DNA from: Cheiracanthium punctorium
Taxonomy: Eukaryota; Arthropoda; Arachnida; Araneae; Cheiracanthiidae
Assembly (NCBI GenBank): GCA_038373885.1
Contig: JAWZYV010012530.1
Coordinates: 124,001 to 188,000 of the forward strand
Direction of reading: 5' to 3'
DNA length: 64,000 bases
Position 1 is the stretch's first letter, and each line of letters opens with the position of its first letter. This document shows positions 31,401 to 44,391 of this stretch, in pieces. A program made the position numbers and the translations under genes. The notes beneath the pieces were generated by a model. The model saw only the letters and a list, made by a program, of their open reading frames with translations, made no database searches and was not told the origin of the DNA.

Positions 31401-34400
31401 AAAGTAATTTAAGATTTGGAATTTGCTATTATTTTTGATGGATCAAAATTTCAGTTATTTGATAATAATCAGGAAAGCTCTCAGCATAATTCTCAACAAA
31501 ATTCAGCGCCAATAAATTAGGATTTTCTGCGATTTTTCATTTTTTAAATCCGATGCAAAATTATTGCGAAAAAAATTGTTTTAAAAACTTGATAACCAAA
31601 CAGACTGAACATTTCGCTCGCTGTTAAAAATGATTAAAAAAATAATGACATTTAATACTTTTTCTGCATAGTAAAAATGTTTATAAATATTTTTTCATAA
31701 CTTTCTTCATTTCGAAAGTGGATGGTGAATGCAAGATAGAGCTTGCCTGAAAGGGTTTTTAAAACAACCCTATAGCTGGCAAATCCATGATTTCACACTG
31801 TACCCGGTAGCATTTTCTGCAGATCCACGAATAGCTTCCCATCCCCACCAGTTGTTTAACCCTTTAACGTTCAGTGTTCCCGCTCTGGGAACACCGAAGT
31901 CTGACGTTTTGACTGTTGCCAGTCACGAAGAATAGATTTGATTTCTATAAAAATAGTTGCGGGTGACAGAGCTCCACGAGAATCCTTTCCTTTTTAGCAC
32001 GTCATTTCCCGTAAAAAAAAATTGTCACGATTATTTTTAACAGCACTGACATCTGCTGAAAAATGGAAGAATGCGAGAACAGCTAGATAGATTGCCCAAT
32101 GCTGAAAAAAGGGCAGCCGTTGCCATCGCTCGACTTAACTACCAGCAAGATGGCGGACGATCGAAACGTTCATCGCGTGCCACAGATCTAGAGACCCTTT
32201 TTTGACGCAGCTGGCTGTGCCGCACAGCCAGCTGCCATTTATTCATTTTAAATTACATCGTTGCAGTGAGAGCTCAGGCAATTGTTCTACTTAATACCAA
32301 TTTTAACCCATTCCTTAACTTCCTTGATATATTTGTGCAGCGTCGGGTTATTCATCTAGAGTATTACACGAACAAACACATTTGTGAAAACCTGCACATA
32401 AAATTTTTTAGCCATATTTATTTATTATTTTTTTTCTAAAGGCAAATATTTTATTTCTCTTTTTAAACCGGGTTATGGAACTAGAAAATCCCCTGAATAA
32501 ATAAATAAAAGCTGAGTTTCCTTGAACTAACTTGAAACTTGAGTTTCCAGCCCTAGCTCCCGTTCTATGCATTTAACTCTAAATTCTAACGCTTATAAAA
32601 GAAACATAATTGCACTTCAGTCGAACATAATAACCTAGAAAATTACAGTCACTAATTATGCACGTAACATGCAGTCCATTTAGGAAGAAGAAGAACCAAT
32701 TAAAAACATTTTTCTGGTACCAATAATTTTAATTCTGTCAAATTCTGATATTTATTTTCAACGAATGAAACTTCATATAACATCACGGAGAACGGCACTC
32801 AACTCAAACAATACTTAAACGGAAATATTTTTACGAGAAATCCGACGATTGAGGAAGTGACAACTGTGATGGTTGGTCATGGTCAGGTAAAACATTACTG
32901 TGCATGCGCAATCACGGTGTTGATATAAACACAACGAATTCTTCAATAAACTTTTATCATTCCTAAATAATGACCACAATCAGACTTATGAATGGAACGC
33001 GCCGTTCCTTTCATTACATTATTACTCATTTATTATTTATTGCTTTTAGTAACGAGATGCATAAAAAGAAATTTAGAATCCAGAATTTCGGCAACGGCCG
33101 CCCATGAAGACCTAAGGTCACAGAGAATTTCCTATATAAAGCCACCCTCTCGTCTTCTCTTTCACATTGTTGTTTGCCGAAGGCAAGATAGTTAGTTGAT
33201 AAACAAAGGAATCTGCCATTATGCCTGTCGCATACAAGTGGAATGAAACAATGGAAGCAGGAGCACGGAGAATGAATCCTCAATGCAACAAGTGACTTTG
33301 ACAATGAAAAACGATATTTGATTAATCACCTCGGCGGCACACCGGCTTTCCCTTTCAGCCAGAGTTTTAAAACAAAAGGCGTACTTTTCGGAGCTCATTG
33401 TTCGAATTTGGTCGGAAAACGACCTCGCAGAAGACCTTGACACACTGGTGGACGGACGGCATGCTTTCGTCCATGGTTCCAGCCAGCAGCGCAGCAGAAT
33501 CCCTTTTTCTAGCTAATACAGTATCTAGATCATGTGAAAGTGTACGCAGCATTTGTGTGACCCGTGTGATATTGAAAGAATTCCTATGGTGCCTGCCTGT
33601 AATACTCCATGGTCTCAACCGACGCTCGGAGATAAATAAATGAGTAAAAAAAAAAAGTTTTTTGCCACAGAGTCGGGGTGAAAGAGTTAGTAAATATTTG
33701 TGAAATGTCACAAGTGCGCGCATTATAAGGTTATCCTTTCGTGCAGTTCCGGACATTCTCATTTAGGGGAACGGCATGTAGGTCAAGCGTACAAAATGAA
33801 ATTTTTGTCACAGTGGACAAACACCAGAATGTCCTTTTGTGTCCGCTTTTACGACATGCCACTTAAAGGATAACAAACGCGTTTTTATGAATTAGTCAAA
33901 AATAATGATAAATTATTTTTCTCCCTTTCTTTTTTTTTTTTTTGGTTCGTCATTCAGTCATTAATTTAAAATAAACGTGCATCTAATCTATTAAAATTTG
34001 GACAGACATTAAAAAAAGTTTTTGCTTTATTTTAATTTATTTAATTTATTTATTTTTTGTAAAACCGACTAAAGAATTAGGGAAAAAAAATGTTTGTTTT
34101 TAACACGAAATCTTCTTTAAAAACTTTAGTAATACCAAATTTTTTCGCTTAGATTTCTGTGTACGTAAACTCATAACTTAGTAAAAAATGTTCTGAAATG
34201 CGAGAAAAGATGTTCATATTACTTACAATTGATTCAGAGCTTTATACGTATTCATAAAATACGTAAAATTCAGCACTTATCAACTATGGAATCTATGGAC
34301 TAGATATACAGCTAGTTTTGAGAGCTGCAATTAGTTAATTTTATCTGAATATAACTGCAGTGATTAAAAATTCTTAACGATAAAGCTACAAGAAACTGTT

Positions 34401-37400
34401 AAAATTGAGTTAACAGCACTGTCCGTGAAAATAACTCAAAAACAGATATTTCAATCGGTACCGTTATAACTTGAGAAGTAAAAAAAGAAAAAGTCCATTT
34501 TTAGAGTTTTATCACCTTGTTTTTTCTATGCCGAAAAAAGAAAAGAGAAATAAAATATTTTTTGAGTAATGGCGAGGTTTGGATGATCTCATTGACCCTC
34601 ATGTTAAAATCTGTTTTACATATTTTTGTCCTATTTACAACACTGACTTTGACTCGTTTGTTTGCATACATGGAAAAAGTGTCACAGTTTCGGATGGCAC
34701 AATCTTAAATGTATCATAAATATGTAAAACATTAAAACCTCGATTATTCGTGCTCTCGCTTATCCGATATTCCGCGTTAACCGCGGTACAAACTCAACCG
34801 AGTTGCCCACTTTAACCGAGGTGCCACCTCGATTAGTGCGGAATGACTTAACATACAAACTCGAATCGGATCGACTTGGTTAGAATATGTTAGATTGTAA
34901 GAAGTTATTGCTATCGTGTTAATACTTCTATTATTTAAACTAATTTGATTTTTAATTACAAATGCTTAAAAATAATTTATTGCGAATATTTTTCGTTAAA
35001 TATTAGATACATATCACAAACATTACTCCAAAAACGTAAATCGGCATTTTCCAGGCTTCGAGAAAAATGCCTTCAAAGTTTTGTTGCTTCATTAGATTAT
35101 GTAGATAAGCGAAACACAATGGTCAATTTTCACGTAAACTATTTGAAATGAAGATTTGAGGCTTTGGCATAGTATACATACATCATTGCTGAAAGCGAGA
35201 CCTCGAAAATACATTTGGGTAAAAATCGTCAAATTTGCAGATTCGCGTTTTTGGCGTGGTGGTAGCGATATTATATGTTAATTTATTTTTAAAAAAAGGG
35301 GGGAAAAGCATAATATTCTGTAACAAAATATTGCGACTAGTGATAGCTTGTGTTATCAGAGAATTCAGTTATCCGATGTGTGCTCGGAACCCATCTCGGG
35401 TAATCGAAGGTCTAGTTCTACTCCATTTGATATTTTAATGACATATTTTTAGTTCAGAGATGCCACCTACTGGATGAATTTCGTACATTATTGTGTTAAG
35501 ACAAAAATATGTAAAGCCCATTTTAACATGGGAATAAGTGGTACCATTCAGATTTTCCCGGTACTCTCAAGAGCTTTTCCATCTACGTCATTATTGATAC
35601 ATCATACCTTAGCAGCACTTAGTAACCAACTTTTTTCGGTCACACTGTCGTTCATTTAAGAGCGATCATTGGCCAAAAACATGGCTTTGTATCCCTAAAT
35701 ATCCGAGTTAAACGAAACTAAATTTCAGTGACGTCATGTGAAAAATACTCTCTTAAGTGTCGATACGAAACAGAAAAGGAAATCATTCGTGATATCACTG
35801 ACCTTGAAGTAGTAGGTTCCTGGCCGAATGTCTGTGATATCGACCCACTGACAGTCGATGTTGTGGTGGTAGGTGTCGACGCATCCCACAGATATACCCT
35901 GGTCCCCATAGTTGGCACATGCGTACTTCTTGGGAATGTTGGTGTGGCACTCGTTGTCCTCCAGGCAGAAACTGGCTTTGTGGCCCTCAGCTACCTTGGT
36001 GCCTCTCGAATCGATGAGATCGAAGTGGGCGAACACCTCCATGCTGTGGTAGTGCCTGAAAGGCAAGAACAGAAAATATACCCTTTGAAGTCCTGTACAA
36101 TCTTGATAATCTGACATATATGGGACCACACAGCTTCTGGATTACCGAAAAATTCTGGATTATCATGATCTCTTGTTTTTGGCACAAACTTAAAAGTCAT
36201 GTTCTTCCGTTTAGTCGACGTTGTACTACACTAGATAAATGCACTACAAAATATGTTAGGTAAACTAGAAAGCAATGACAAATGATAACTGGGAAGCACA
36301 GGGGCGGGCGTGCTTATTTACATTCACAGTGGTAGGCGGATTGGTAAAACAATACGGCATGTGTTTACCAAGTGCCCCGGGTAATTGAGTTAGCCGGATT
36401 AATCAACAGCCGGGGTATCAAGAGTGTTCTGTAATACTGCAAATATACAGTGAAACATTTCTCTAGACCATAGAAAATTGGTTTTTCAGAGAGGTGGTCT
36501 CTGAATAGAGGTAACCAGAAAAATAAACTTTCATGGAAAATATATATTATATTACAAAAAAACCGTCAATGAATTAATTCCTCATGTCATGCCTACATAG
36601 CTTTAAAGAAAGATTTTTCAGCAGCTGGACAAGTGACAATTTCTTTTAAAGGAAAGCTCCAAATTTGTGATAAAACTAAAATCTGGACAACTCCATTCTT
36701 CATGGAAAAATACTTGCAGATAATTTCAGGAAAGAAAGGGGGACAAAACAGTTATTTCTTCGCCAGGTAGCCTTTCAGGAAGAAGAGTAATTTCGAGATT
36801 TTCCCCAGCGAAGTAAAAATTCTATTCTTCAATTGAAAAGTTGAAAAATGTTCTTTTAGGGAGGTATAAGGTTAATAGTGGTCCTATATATAATGTAGGG
36901 GAAATTAACACTGAGCTTATAATCAGAAATTACGGACTCGAAATATACGGCCTTTTTGAGAGGTGGTCTCTTAGAGAAGTTTCACTGTAATTGAAAGAAG
37001 GAAAATTGTTAGTAGCAATGGCCGGAACAGCTGCAGTATCATCATCCCTTTTTGGTGCGATTTCTTTGGCGACAAATTAATGTTGCCAATTATTTTAATA
37101 TACTATTTATTTTCTCTTTTTAAACAGCGATGCATAACTTTGCATTATACAGTTATATATTTTGATTCACTAGACTTTCAGTTGATTACTTTTATGAACA
37201 AAACGTAAACAATGGCTAGTCAATGCCGTATCATTTCATTTTTCGCGCTGAAAAAAGTCACCAAAAAAACAGCGCCAAAAAGGGATGATACAAAAGCTGT
37301 ACCCAATGGCGTAACTAGGTGAAGCGGCGCCCGTGGCGGACAATAGAACTGCGCTCTTTCTCTTAGAACAACACCGGTTACTTCGTTTGTATGGTCATTC

Positions 37401-40400
37401 TTAAAATTTCTCGACGACGACCATTCACATTGGTTTCGGTTGTAAGCGCTTATTGTGCAAAACAAAAAATCTTACAGATTTAGGTGGTGAGGATAGTGAT
37501 TCGAAACAAATATTTTAGTGTCTCACAGACTTTAACTTGTTCGCTCCCATCGTTGCAAGGAATCGACGGCAGACATTCTTCTTTCTGTGTCCATCGTTGC
37601 TTCTCCTCGCTCATCGTTGCCATCACTCGAGGGATGCATTCAAAGACCCACGACCTGAAGCAACGATAGGTGCAGAAGGGAACATCGCTGATGTCGCGTC
37701 CATTGCAATGACGAGAGCGAATAGATTTAATGCTTCTTTCATTGGTTTAACCTGCGATGGAAAACTGCACCCCCCTTTTTGTAAGTGTCACCCATGGCAC
37801 GTGTCCTACCTGCTATATCCCAGATCAGGGGCGTAGCCAGAAATTTTTCATGGGGGGGGTTACGACTACTGCAACTCGCATATATGCATAGATTTGTGTG
37901 ATAAAGGAGTCAAGAATATACATTTTGTATGGCAAAAAATTCCTCATGGGGGGGTTATGACCCCCCTAACCCCCCCGTGGCTACGCCCCTGTCCCAGATA
38001 CGTCACTGTGATTGGATATTGAAAGACTGTTAATAGAGGTACTATGGTGATTAATTTCTTTATATCACTGCGCACAAATTGAGTTAAAAAAGGAAAAAAA
38101 ATAAAAGCCGTTGCTGGAAACGTTTGCAATGCAGTCTTTAATTAAGTCATCCCCCCCCCCCCCCAATATGCGAAACAATTGGAAAACCATTTATCTTCGC
38201 TGGTAGAAATTTTATTCTGATTTAATGAAACTGACATCGTTGCTGGATGTCCTTGACTTGTGTTAAAGGCTCTTATACCTGTCCACCAGCGAAGAAATAT
38301 TAATAAATGAATAAATAAATAAATAACTTGTAGGTCTTTTTATTTTTCTTAGTGGGAAGCTGCTTTTATTGAATATTTTCTGCTTAATCCTTCCTGATGT
38401 TTATAGTCGGTCATACAGAGACTTCATGGGTTGAAATGGCACCCATTGTTAACTGTAACGAATTACAAATGAAGTACTTAAGCCAGTTTCTTGCGCAAAT
38501 GGTTAGTTAAATGTTACGATCTTTCTTTTTCTTCTTCTTGTTTTATAAGAATATCGGTAAGGATGAAGAATTTTTCTGTTATTGGGTGGAGTTAAGCGAT
38601 CTACCATCTTTTTTATTTTTTTTATGGCACTATCTTTTGATGAATGGAAAGGGGTAAGATCTCCTTTTGTTCGCCAGATTCATTGTTTTCAGGGCTTGAT
38701 AAGATTATGTCAAAAATAAGAAGGCCATGTATTGTGAGCGGTTATAACAGCTGAGATACATTGGAAATTTACGTGAAGCCGTGAAATTTCGAAATTAAAA
38801 AAAAAAAAAAATTAAATCTCTCACACGTCTTGTAATGTAGGGTGTTTCTTTTTATGTAAATTGAAGGTTCCTGAAATGAGATAAAGAGCTGTTGTGAAAT
38901 ATGTCTGTCGTAGCTTTTGATTTATTTTAAATAAATGTATGAAAGAAAAAAAAAATGTGGAAATAAGACTTTTGAATCAATCGTTTTTAGTTTTTATATA
39001 AAGTACATGGAGTAACAAGTCACGATCGTTACCATTTTATCTGTAATTCTTTTACGTATTTACAAAGAAACAAAGGTCACACGTTTTTATTTCCATAGAA
39101 AAAAAAATTCTTCTGCGTGTGTTCCGATTTTTGACATTTAAATTGGAAATGACCTACACTTTAGTTGTTGAGTTTCTTATAAGTTTAAGCTAATACTATT
39201 ATTACTTATCTTTAGAAGAAATAAATCTTTATTATAATAAAGAAATATTCCACTTCTAATGCTTACGGAAAAGTAGCACAATTAAAAAAATTCTTAACAA
39301 ATCTAAGTAATTTGACAAGCATGCTACGTGTGGTACATTTGTCGAAATTCCGATATTTTGAAAGTGTTTCTCTCATTATCCAAATATTTCTTCGGTTATC
39401 CTCGTTCCCAAAAACTTTTAAAGGACTTCTTTCTTAATTTCAAACACAAGACTACTTAAGATTTCAAATTATGAGTCAAGATATTTGAACATACAACAAT
39501 AAATGCTTATTGTTAAGCTGACAACTGTAGGTAGACTGAAATATTATATAGTATTATAGTACACGCTTTAAAAGGACTCGACAACCCAAACTTTAAAAAA
39601 ATATATCATTAATTTTAAAAAAATAATTCTTGGTTATTATTAAATGAACGTTGAACACATTTAGCCTAATGTGGTTTTTTTAAAGATTTTTTATTTGCAA
39701 TTTTGCAATAATTTAAAAATGTAACTCCTTTTTAAATTTTTTGGTTATTTTTTTTAATGCTGTAAATGGTAATATTTTGAAAAAATTTAAGGATTAGATT
39801 TTGGCTAATCGTATTAGTTTCAGAGAAAAAAGAAAATAAACGAGATCTATTTACAGATAAGTGGAAAAAATCATGAGTAATGCTACATTTGAATTTTTTT
39901 TTTTTTAATGTTTTCAATTTACAGCTAATCTGATCCTAAAATCTCTTTCTTGTCATATAGGGTTCAAGTGCAAAAATTGTCAAACAATTTTATCAACATC
40001 TAACAAAGCACTTCAAAGGTAATAAAATTTCATAAAACACTAAACTGAGATAAATACGATTAAAGATTTAATTCAGTTATAAGTTATTGAATACAGGTGT
40101 TCATATAAAAAACTGTAGATGGTGTAATTGAAATTTGGTTTGTAAATTTTAGTAATATGTTCTGTATGGTTTGTAGATTATTTTTGTCCAGGTCGTCCGG
40201 AAAGTAAGTTTCCCTATGCCAGTAAAAAGTAACACCATATTACTACCTGGAAAAATTTATTCCAAAAGATACACCAAACTTTCAGCTACTTCTCTGAACT
40301 GTCGCACTTGCCATATCGTGGGATAAGTTTTTCTAGTCCAGTGTCATAGAAGTCTGCCGCCTGAGAAAGAATCCAAAGTGTCACAGATGTTTGCAGTCTT

Positions 40401-43400
40401 CGTCCGTGGAAAAAAGATGGCCGGATAGGAATTTCTTGAAGTGTAAGTCACCGGAAGCAATATATTCGCACTATAGGGCAGTACTACCACACCATATATT
40501 AATTCCTGCCCGGCCATCACTTTTCCACTGACGAAGATTGCAAACAACTGTGCCACTCTGGCTCCTTTCTCAGGCTGCGTATTTCAATGATATTAGACTA
40601 GAAAATCTAATCCTATGGTATGATGAGTTTTACAGTTCAAGTTATTCTTATGTTGAGCAATAGCTGAAATATTGTTGTATCTTTTGCAATAAATTTTCAG
40701 AGTAATAATGTTTTGTTACTTTATATTGGCCATGGGAAGTTCACTTTACGGACGATCCTAGTATAAATGAAACGATATTTTTATCAAAATTTCTTATTGT
40801 GGGAGTCTCCTTAACAGACAAAATTTTACATTGTATTAAAATGAATTATCTCTGATGCTAACATATTCGAACAGACAATAAATTTTCAGGAGGAGCAGAA
40901 ACGTATCAAGTTGGTTCATCAAAAAGGTTCAGCGTTTTGAAAAAATAGCTGAAGGTGCGAGATTAACTGCACTTAAGCTCGTTTTCTTTCGTGGTATTTG
41001 TATTTAAAAGGAATTTATGGCTATATTTACAGATAGCTTATGGCTATACAGATAGCTTATGGCTATAGATTTCAAACTGATTATACGGACACATATTGCA
41101 GCCTGAAAAATGGAAAAAATTGTAACAAAGGTGTTTGTGGATTGCACAGTTAATAGCTTGGCTGGATTTCTAAAATTGTCAAAAATGTCATTTTGAAATT
41201 TGTTCTCACTGCATTTATTAGGAAAGTCTTAGTAGTGTTGGTTACCATAAGCAGCAATTATATTATAAAAATTCATTGGCATTTATTTCGTAATTTTTAT
41301 AGCCAAGTTCTTCAAACTTTTGAACAATCCACAAACGTGTCTGTTCTGAGAAAACTTATTAAACTTACAGATGACAGGCGTGCCACTGCCATGACTGTTT
41401 TGGCAAAAATGGTCTGAAATCAGTTGTTCCAAAATTTCCGATTCTTGCAGTAAATCTTAAAACACGGCGCTGAAGAAATTGCCATCCTGTAAAACAAACA
41501 ATTATAAATAAAAGCAGAACACTGAATTAACCTTAACCAAATACCTTAAACAAATATTTCACTCACGAGATATGTAACTGAGGAATTTAGTACGTGATTT
41601 GAAAGCAATTGAGCTTCAAAGAGCGCTATTACAAAAACATCATTCTCTTGTTCAGATACATAGTACATAGAGCATTGTTTCCACAGAAATTTAAAATGCA
41701 ATGGCTCTGATTATGTTAGGATTAATTTATAGATATCCTTTATCGACCCTTTTCTTCTTTTTTATAATGCTGCAACTTTCAGATATATGTTGATAAGCAA
41801 CTATATGTATATTTTTTGATTAGATATGAAACCATCCGAAAAACATATTTCGTTGCATTTTATTCATAACTGCTTTAAAAAATAGAAAGGAAAAAGTTGC
41901 ATCAAATTTTACAAATTTTTAAATGCTTTCTTTTTGCTTAAGTCACTCAAATATAAAATGCTTTTAAAAACAACGTTCTGTTACAGAAAAATAAGCAGGA
42001 AATTGTACACGAAAAAGAAAAAAAAAGTGTTTCAGGTATTTTTGTTAGATGCTCGTTAAAAAAAAGTGCTGTACTTTTCCCATCCTATCTCAAAAACTAA
42101 TAACATTTTTTAAAAAGAATTTTAACTTTCATATTTAAGTGAAGCAGAAATCTTTAACAGAGCACATTTCATTACATTTAATTTCGTTGTCTTTCATGAA
42201 GTATGAACAAATATTTACCATAATTGTTTTCAAATGCTAAATATATTCAAATTCAAAGCTCATTTTTTAAATTTAATATCTATCCACCTTTCATTTTAGG
42301 TATTTACATACGGGGTGTCCAGATTCAATTCTCTATCCATTAGAGATAAGTGGGCAAAGTAGATTGAAAACATGTCCAAACTGATGTCTGTAAAAAGACT
42401 ATGCTAACCCTGCCCATGGAATATATTTAAGAAAACATGCCAAAAAATGAAAAAAAATATTTTTTTCTCTCTTTAATTTTGTTAATTAACTCAGGTTCGG
42501 CATTCCAAAATTGGCATGTTTGCGTTTCCCGAACGGAGTTCAGGCGTCAAAGGTAAGGGGATAAGAAAAAAAAAGATCCTCTCGTTAATTTTCAAAAAGT
42601 AACACTTTTTAAATGTGTATATATTCCATGGTACAAAAAAAAAATCCCAATTACTAAAATGTGTCTCATACACTAACGAGGTGATGGACAAAATTTGAGA
42701 ATTATATCCTAAAATGTCAGAGATGTGAAGATAAATAGATCCGGACTTAAACCACTTTTCAATGGCTCTAGAAGGGGAAAAAAAATCACGCCGGATGATC
42801 TCGTTCCAGGGTGTCGTACAGAAATTACAAAAGTAAATTATTTTTTGCACTCTGGCAGTTAACGTTTACATTCAAATTCATGTATAGCTCGGATCGTCTT
42901 TGTTTAAAGATATTTCAGAGATGTTTAATGACGAAACGCTGAAAATTCGCACATCATCTCATTAGTGCACGATATACATTTCACTAATTGGGAATTCTTT
43001 TGTACTGGAGCCGTATGCAAATTTAAAAAGTGATACATTTTAAATTAACAAGAGGAATTTTTTCTTAACCCTTTGAGGCGCAACCCTTTTCCAATGCTGG
43101 AAAAGGGTAGCCGTTGCCATCGCTGGACTTAACTACCAGCAAGATGGCGGATGATCGAAACGTTCATCGCGTGCCACAGATCTAGAGACCTTTTTTTGAC
43201 GCAGCTGGCTGTGCTCGTGCACAGCCAGCTGTCGTCAAAAAAGGGAAGCTGACGCAGTTGACGCAGCTGGCTGTGCACGAGCACAGCCAGCTGCGTCAAA
43301 AAAAGGTCTCTAGATCTGTGGCACGCGATGAACGTTTCGATCATCCGCCATCTTGCTGGTAGTTAAGTCCAGCGATGGCAACGGCTGCCCTTTTTCCAGC

Positions 43401-44349
43401 ATTGGGCAATCTATCCAGCTGTTCTTGCGTTCTTCCATTTTTCAGCAGATGTCAGTGCTGTTGAAAATAATCATGATCATTCTTTTACGGGAAATGACGT
43501 GCTAAAAAGTAAAGGATTCTTGTGGAGCTATGTCACCCGCAACTATTTTTATAGAAATCCAATCTATTCTTCGTGACTGGCAACAGTCAAAACGTTAGAG
43601 TTGGCTGTTCCCAGAGCGGGATCACTGCGCCTTAAAGGGTTAATGCAGTCTTTTCCCCCCCCTCTATCTTATTTTAAGTATTTTTTCAGTTTATATTACC
43701 CACTCATCTCTAATAGATAAAAAATTAAAGCATCTTACGATTATTTTAAGACACCCTGTAGTGTGACTGATAATTCCCATATTTTTATGAAGAAAATAAG
43801 CGTAATGGGGGCATCAACAAATCAGTTAGTAAACTTTACTTCGGATTTTTTTTTTTTTTTAAACAAAAGTTGTAGCAATCCATTAATTTACTTACGCTTG
43901 CATTCTAACAACGGAACACAATAGTAGCTCAGGAAATAAACGGAGAATAATTTAAACAATCTCGCGAAAGAAAAGGGGCTTACCTGGTCTTGATCTGTCG
44001 TATGCACTGGAAGACAAACAGTTTTCTTCCAAGGCACACTGCAGGTTGGACATTGGAATGTTATCGATGTAAGACGTTCTTTCAATTTCTTTTTCATCGA
44101 CCACTAAATCTGGAAGAGCTGAGAAAAGAAGAAAAAAAATCAGACGTGATTTGAAACATACACAGTGGAACCTGCTAAAGCAACCACCTTGGTAAAGAGA
44201 TCACCTGTCTATAGTGAGCCCTTTTATGCAATTTCACTTTACAACCACCACAATTTATATACTATCTTTGTAAGGTGACCATCTTTATAAGGTGACCAGT
44301 TTTGTTCTTCCCCAGGGTGGTCACATTAGACAGGTTTCACTGTATATTT

Positions 44350-44391
<42 letters not shown>

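Larger units (their letters stand above)
28419..35802 (-). other. LOXL intron 6, 7.4 kb
   Basis: Holds a TCTCAAACT-TIR repeat (28604-28768), a 98-bp tandem duplication (28893-29085), paired CTCF-like repeats (29096-29545), a tRNA-derived SINE (about 31130-31345), a piggyBac-like MITE (31860-32247) and a Tigger relic (34733-35412). The region 32250-34730 shows only unassigned sequence; small frames on both strands at 33000-33770 overlap and none has recognisable domains. Confidence 0.65.
36056..41368 (-). other. LOXL intron 5, 5.3 kb
   Basis: Contains a pogo-type MITE (36448-36987), a hAT MITE (37826-37991) and a fold-back mariner-like MITE (40189-40760). The stretch 38000-40180 is AT-rich with nothing recognisable. 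Two 20-bp copies of an AGATAGCTTATGGCTATA word lie near 41030-41065. Confidence 0.65.
41487..43983 (-). other. LOXL intron 4, 2.5 kb
   Basis: Most of it is a long-TIR element (42311-43759) with a piggyBac-like MITE inserted in it. Nothing else recognisable. Confidence 0.7.

Noticed and set aside
31729..31935. Frames ending with the same VLTVASHEE peptide at 31.7 and 49.6 kb
   Set aside because: They share sequence only because both overlap the left end of the piggyBac-like MITE.
33367..33762. 131-codon - strand frame and overlapping + strand frames at 33000-33650
   Set aside because: Frames on both strands are equally long, none has a recognised motif, and no matching splice sites tie them to a gene. 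It may be an old repeat.
35728..36114. 128-codon + strand frame
   Set aside because: Antisense shadow of the LOXL catalytic exon.
43129..43344. 71-codon - strand frame in the 43 kb MITE
   Set aside because: Lies across the hairpin; its two halves mirror each other because of the palindrome.
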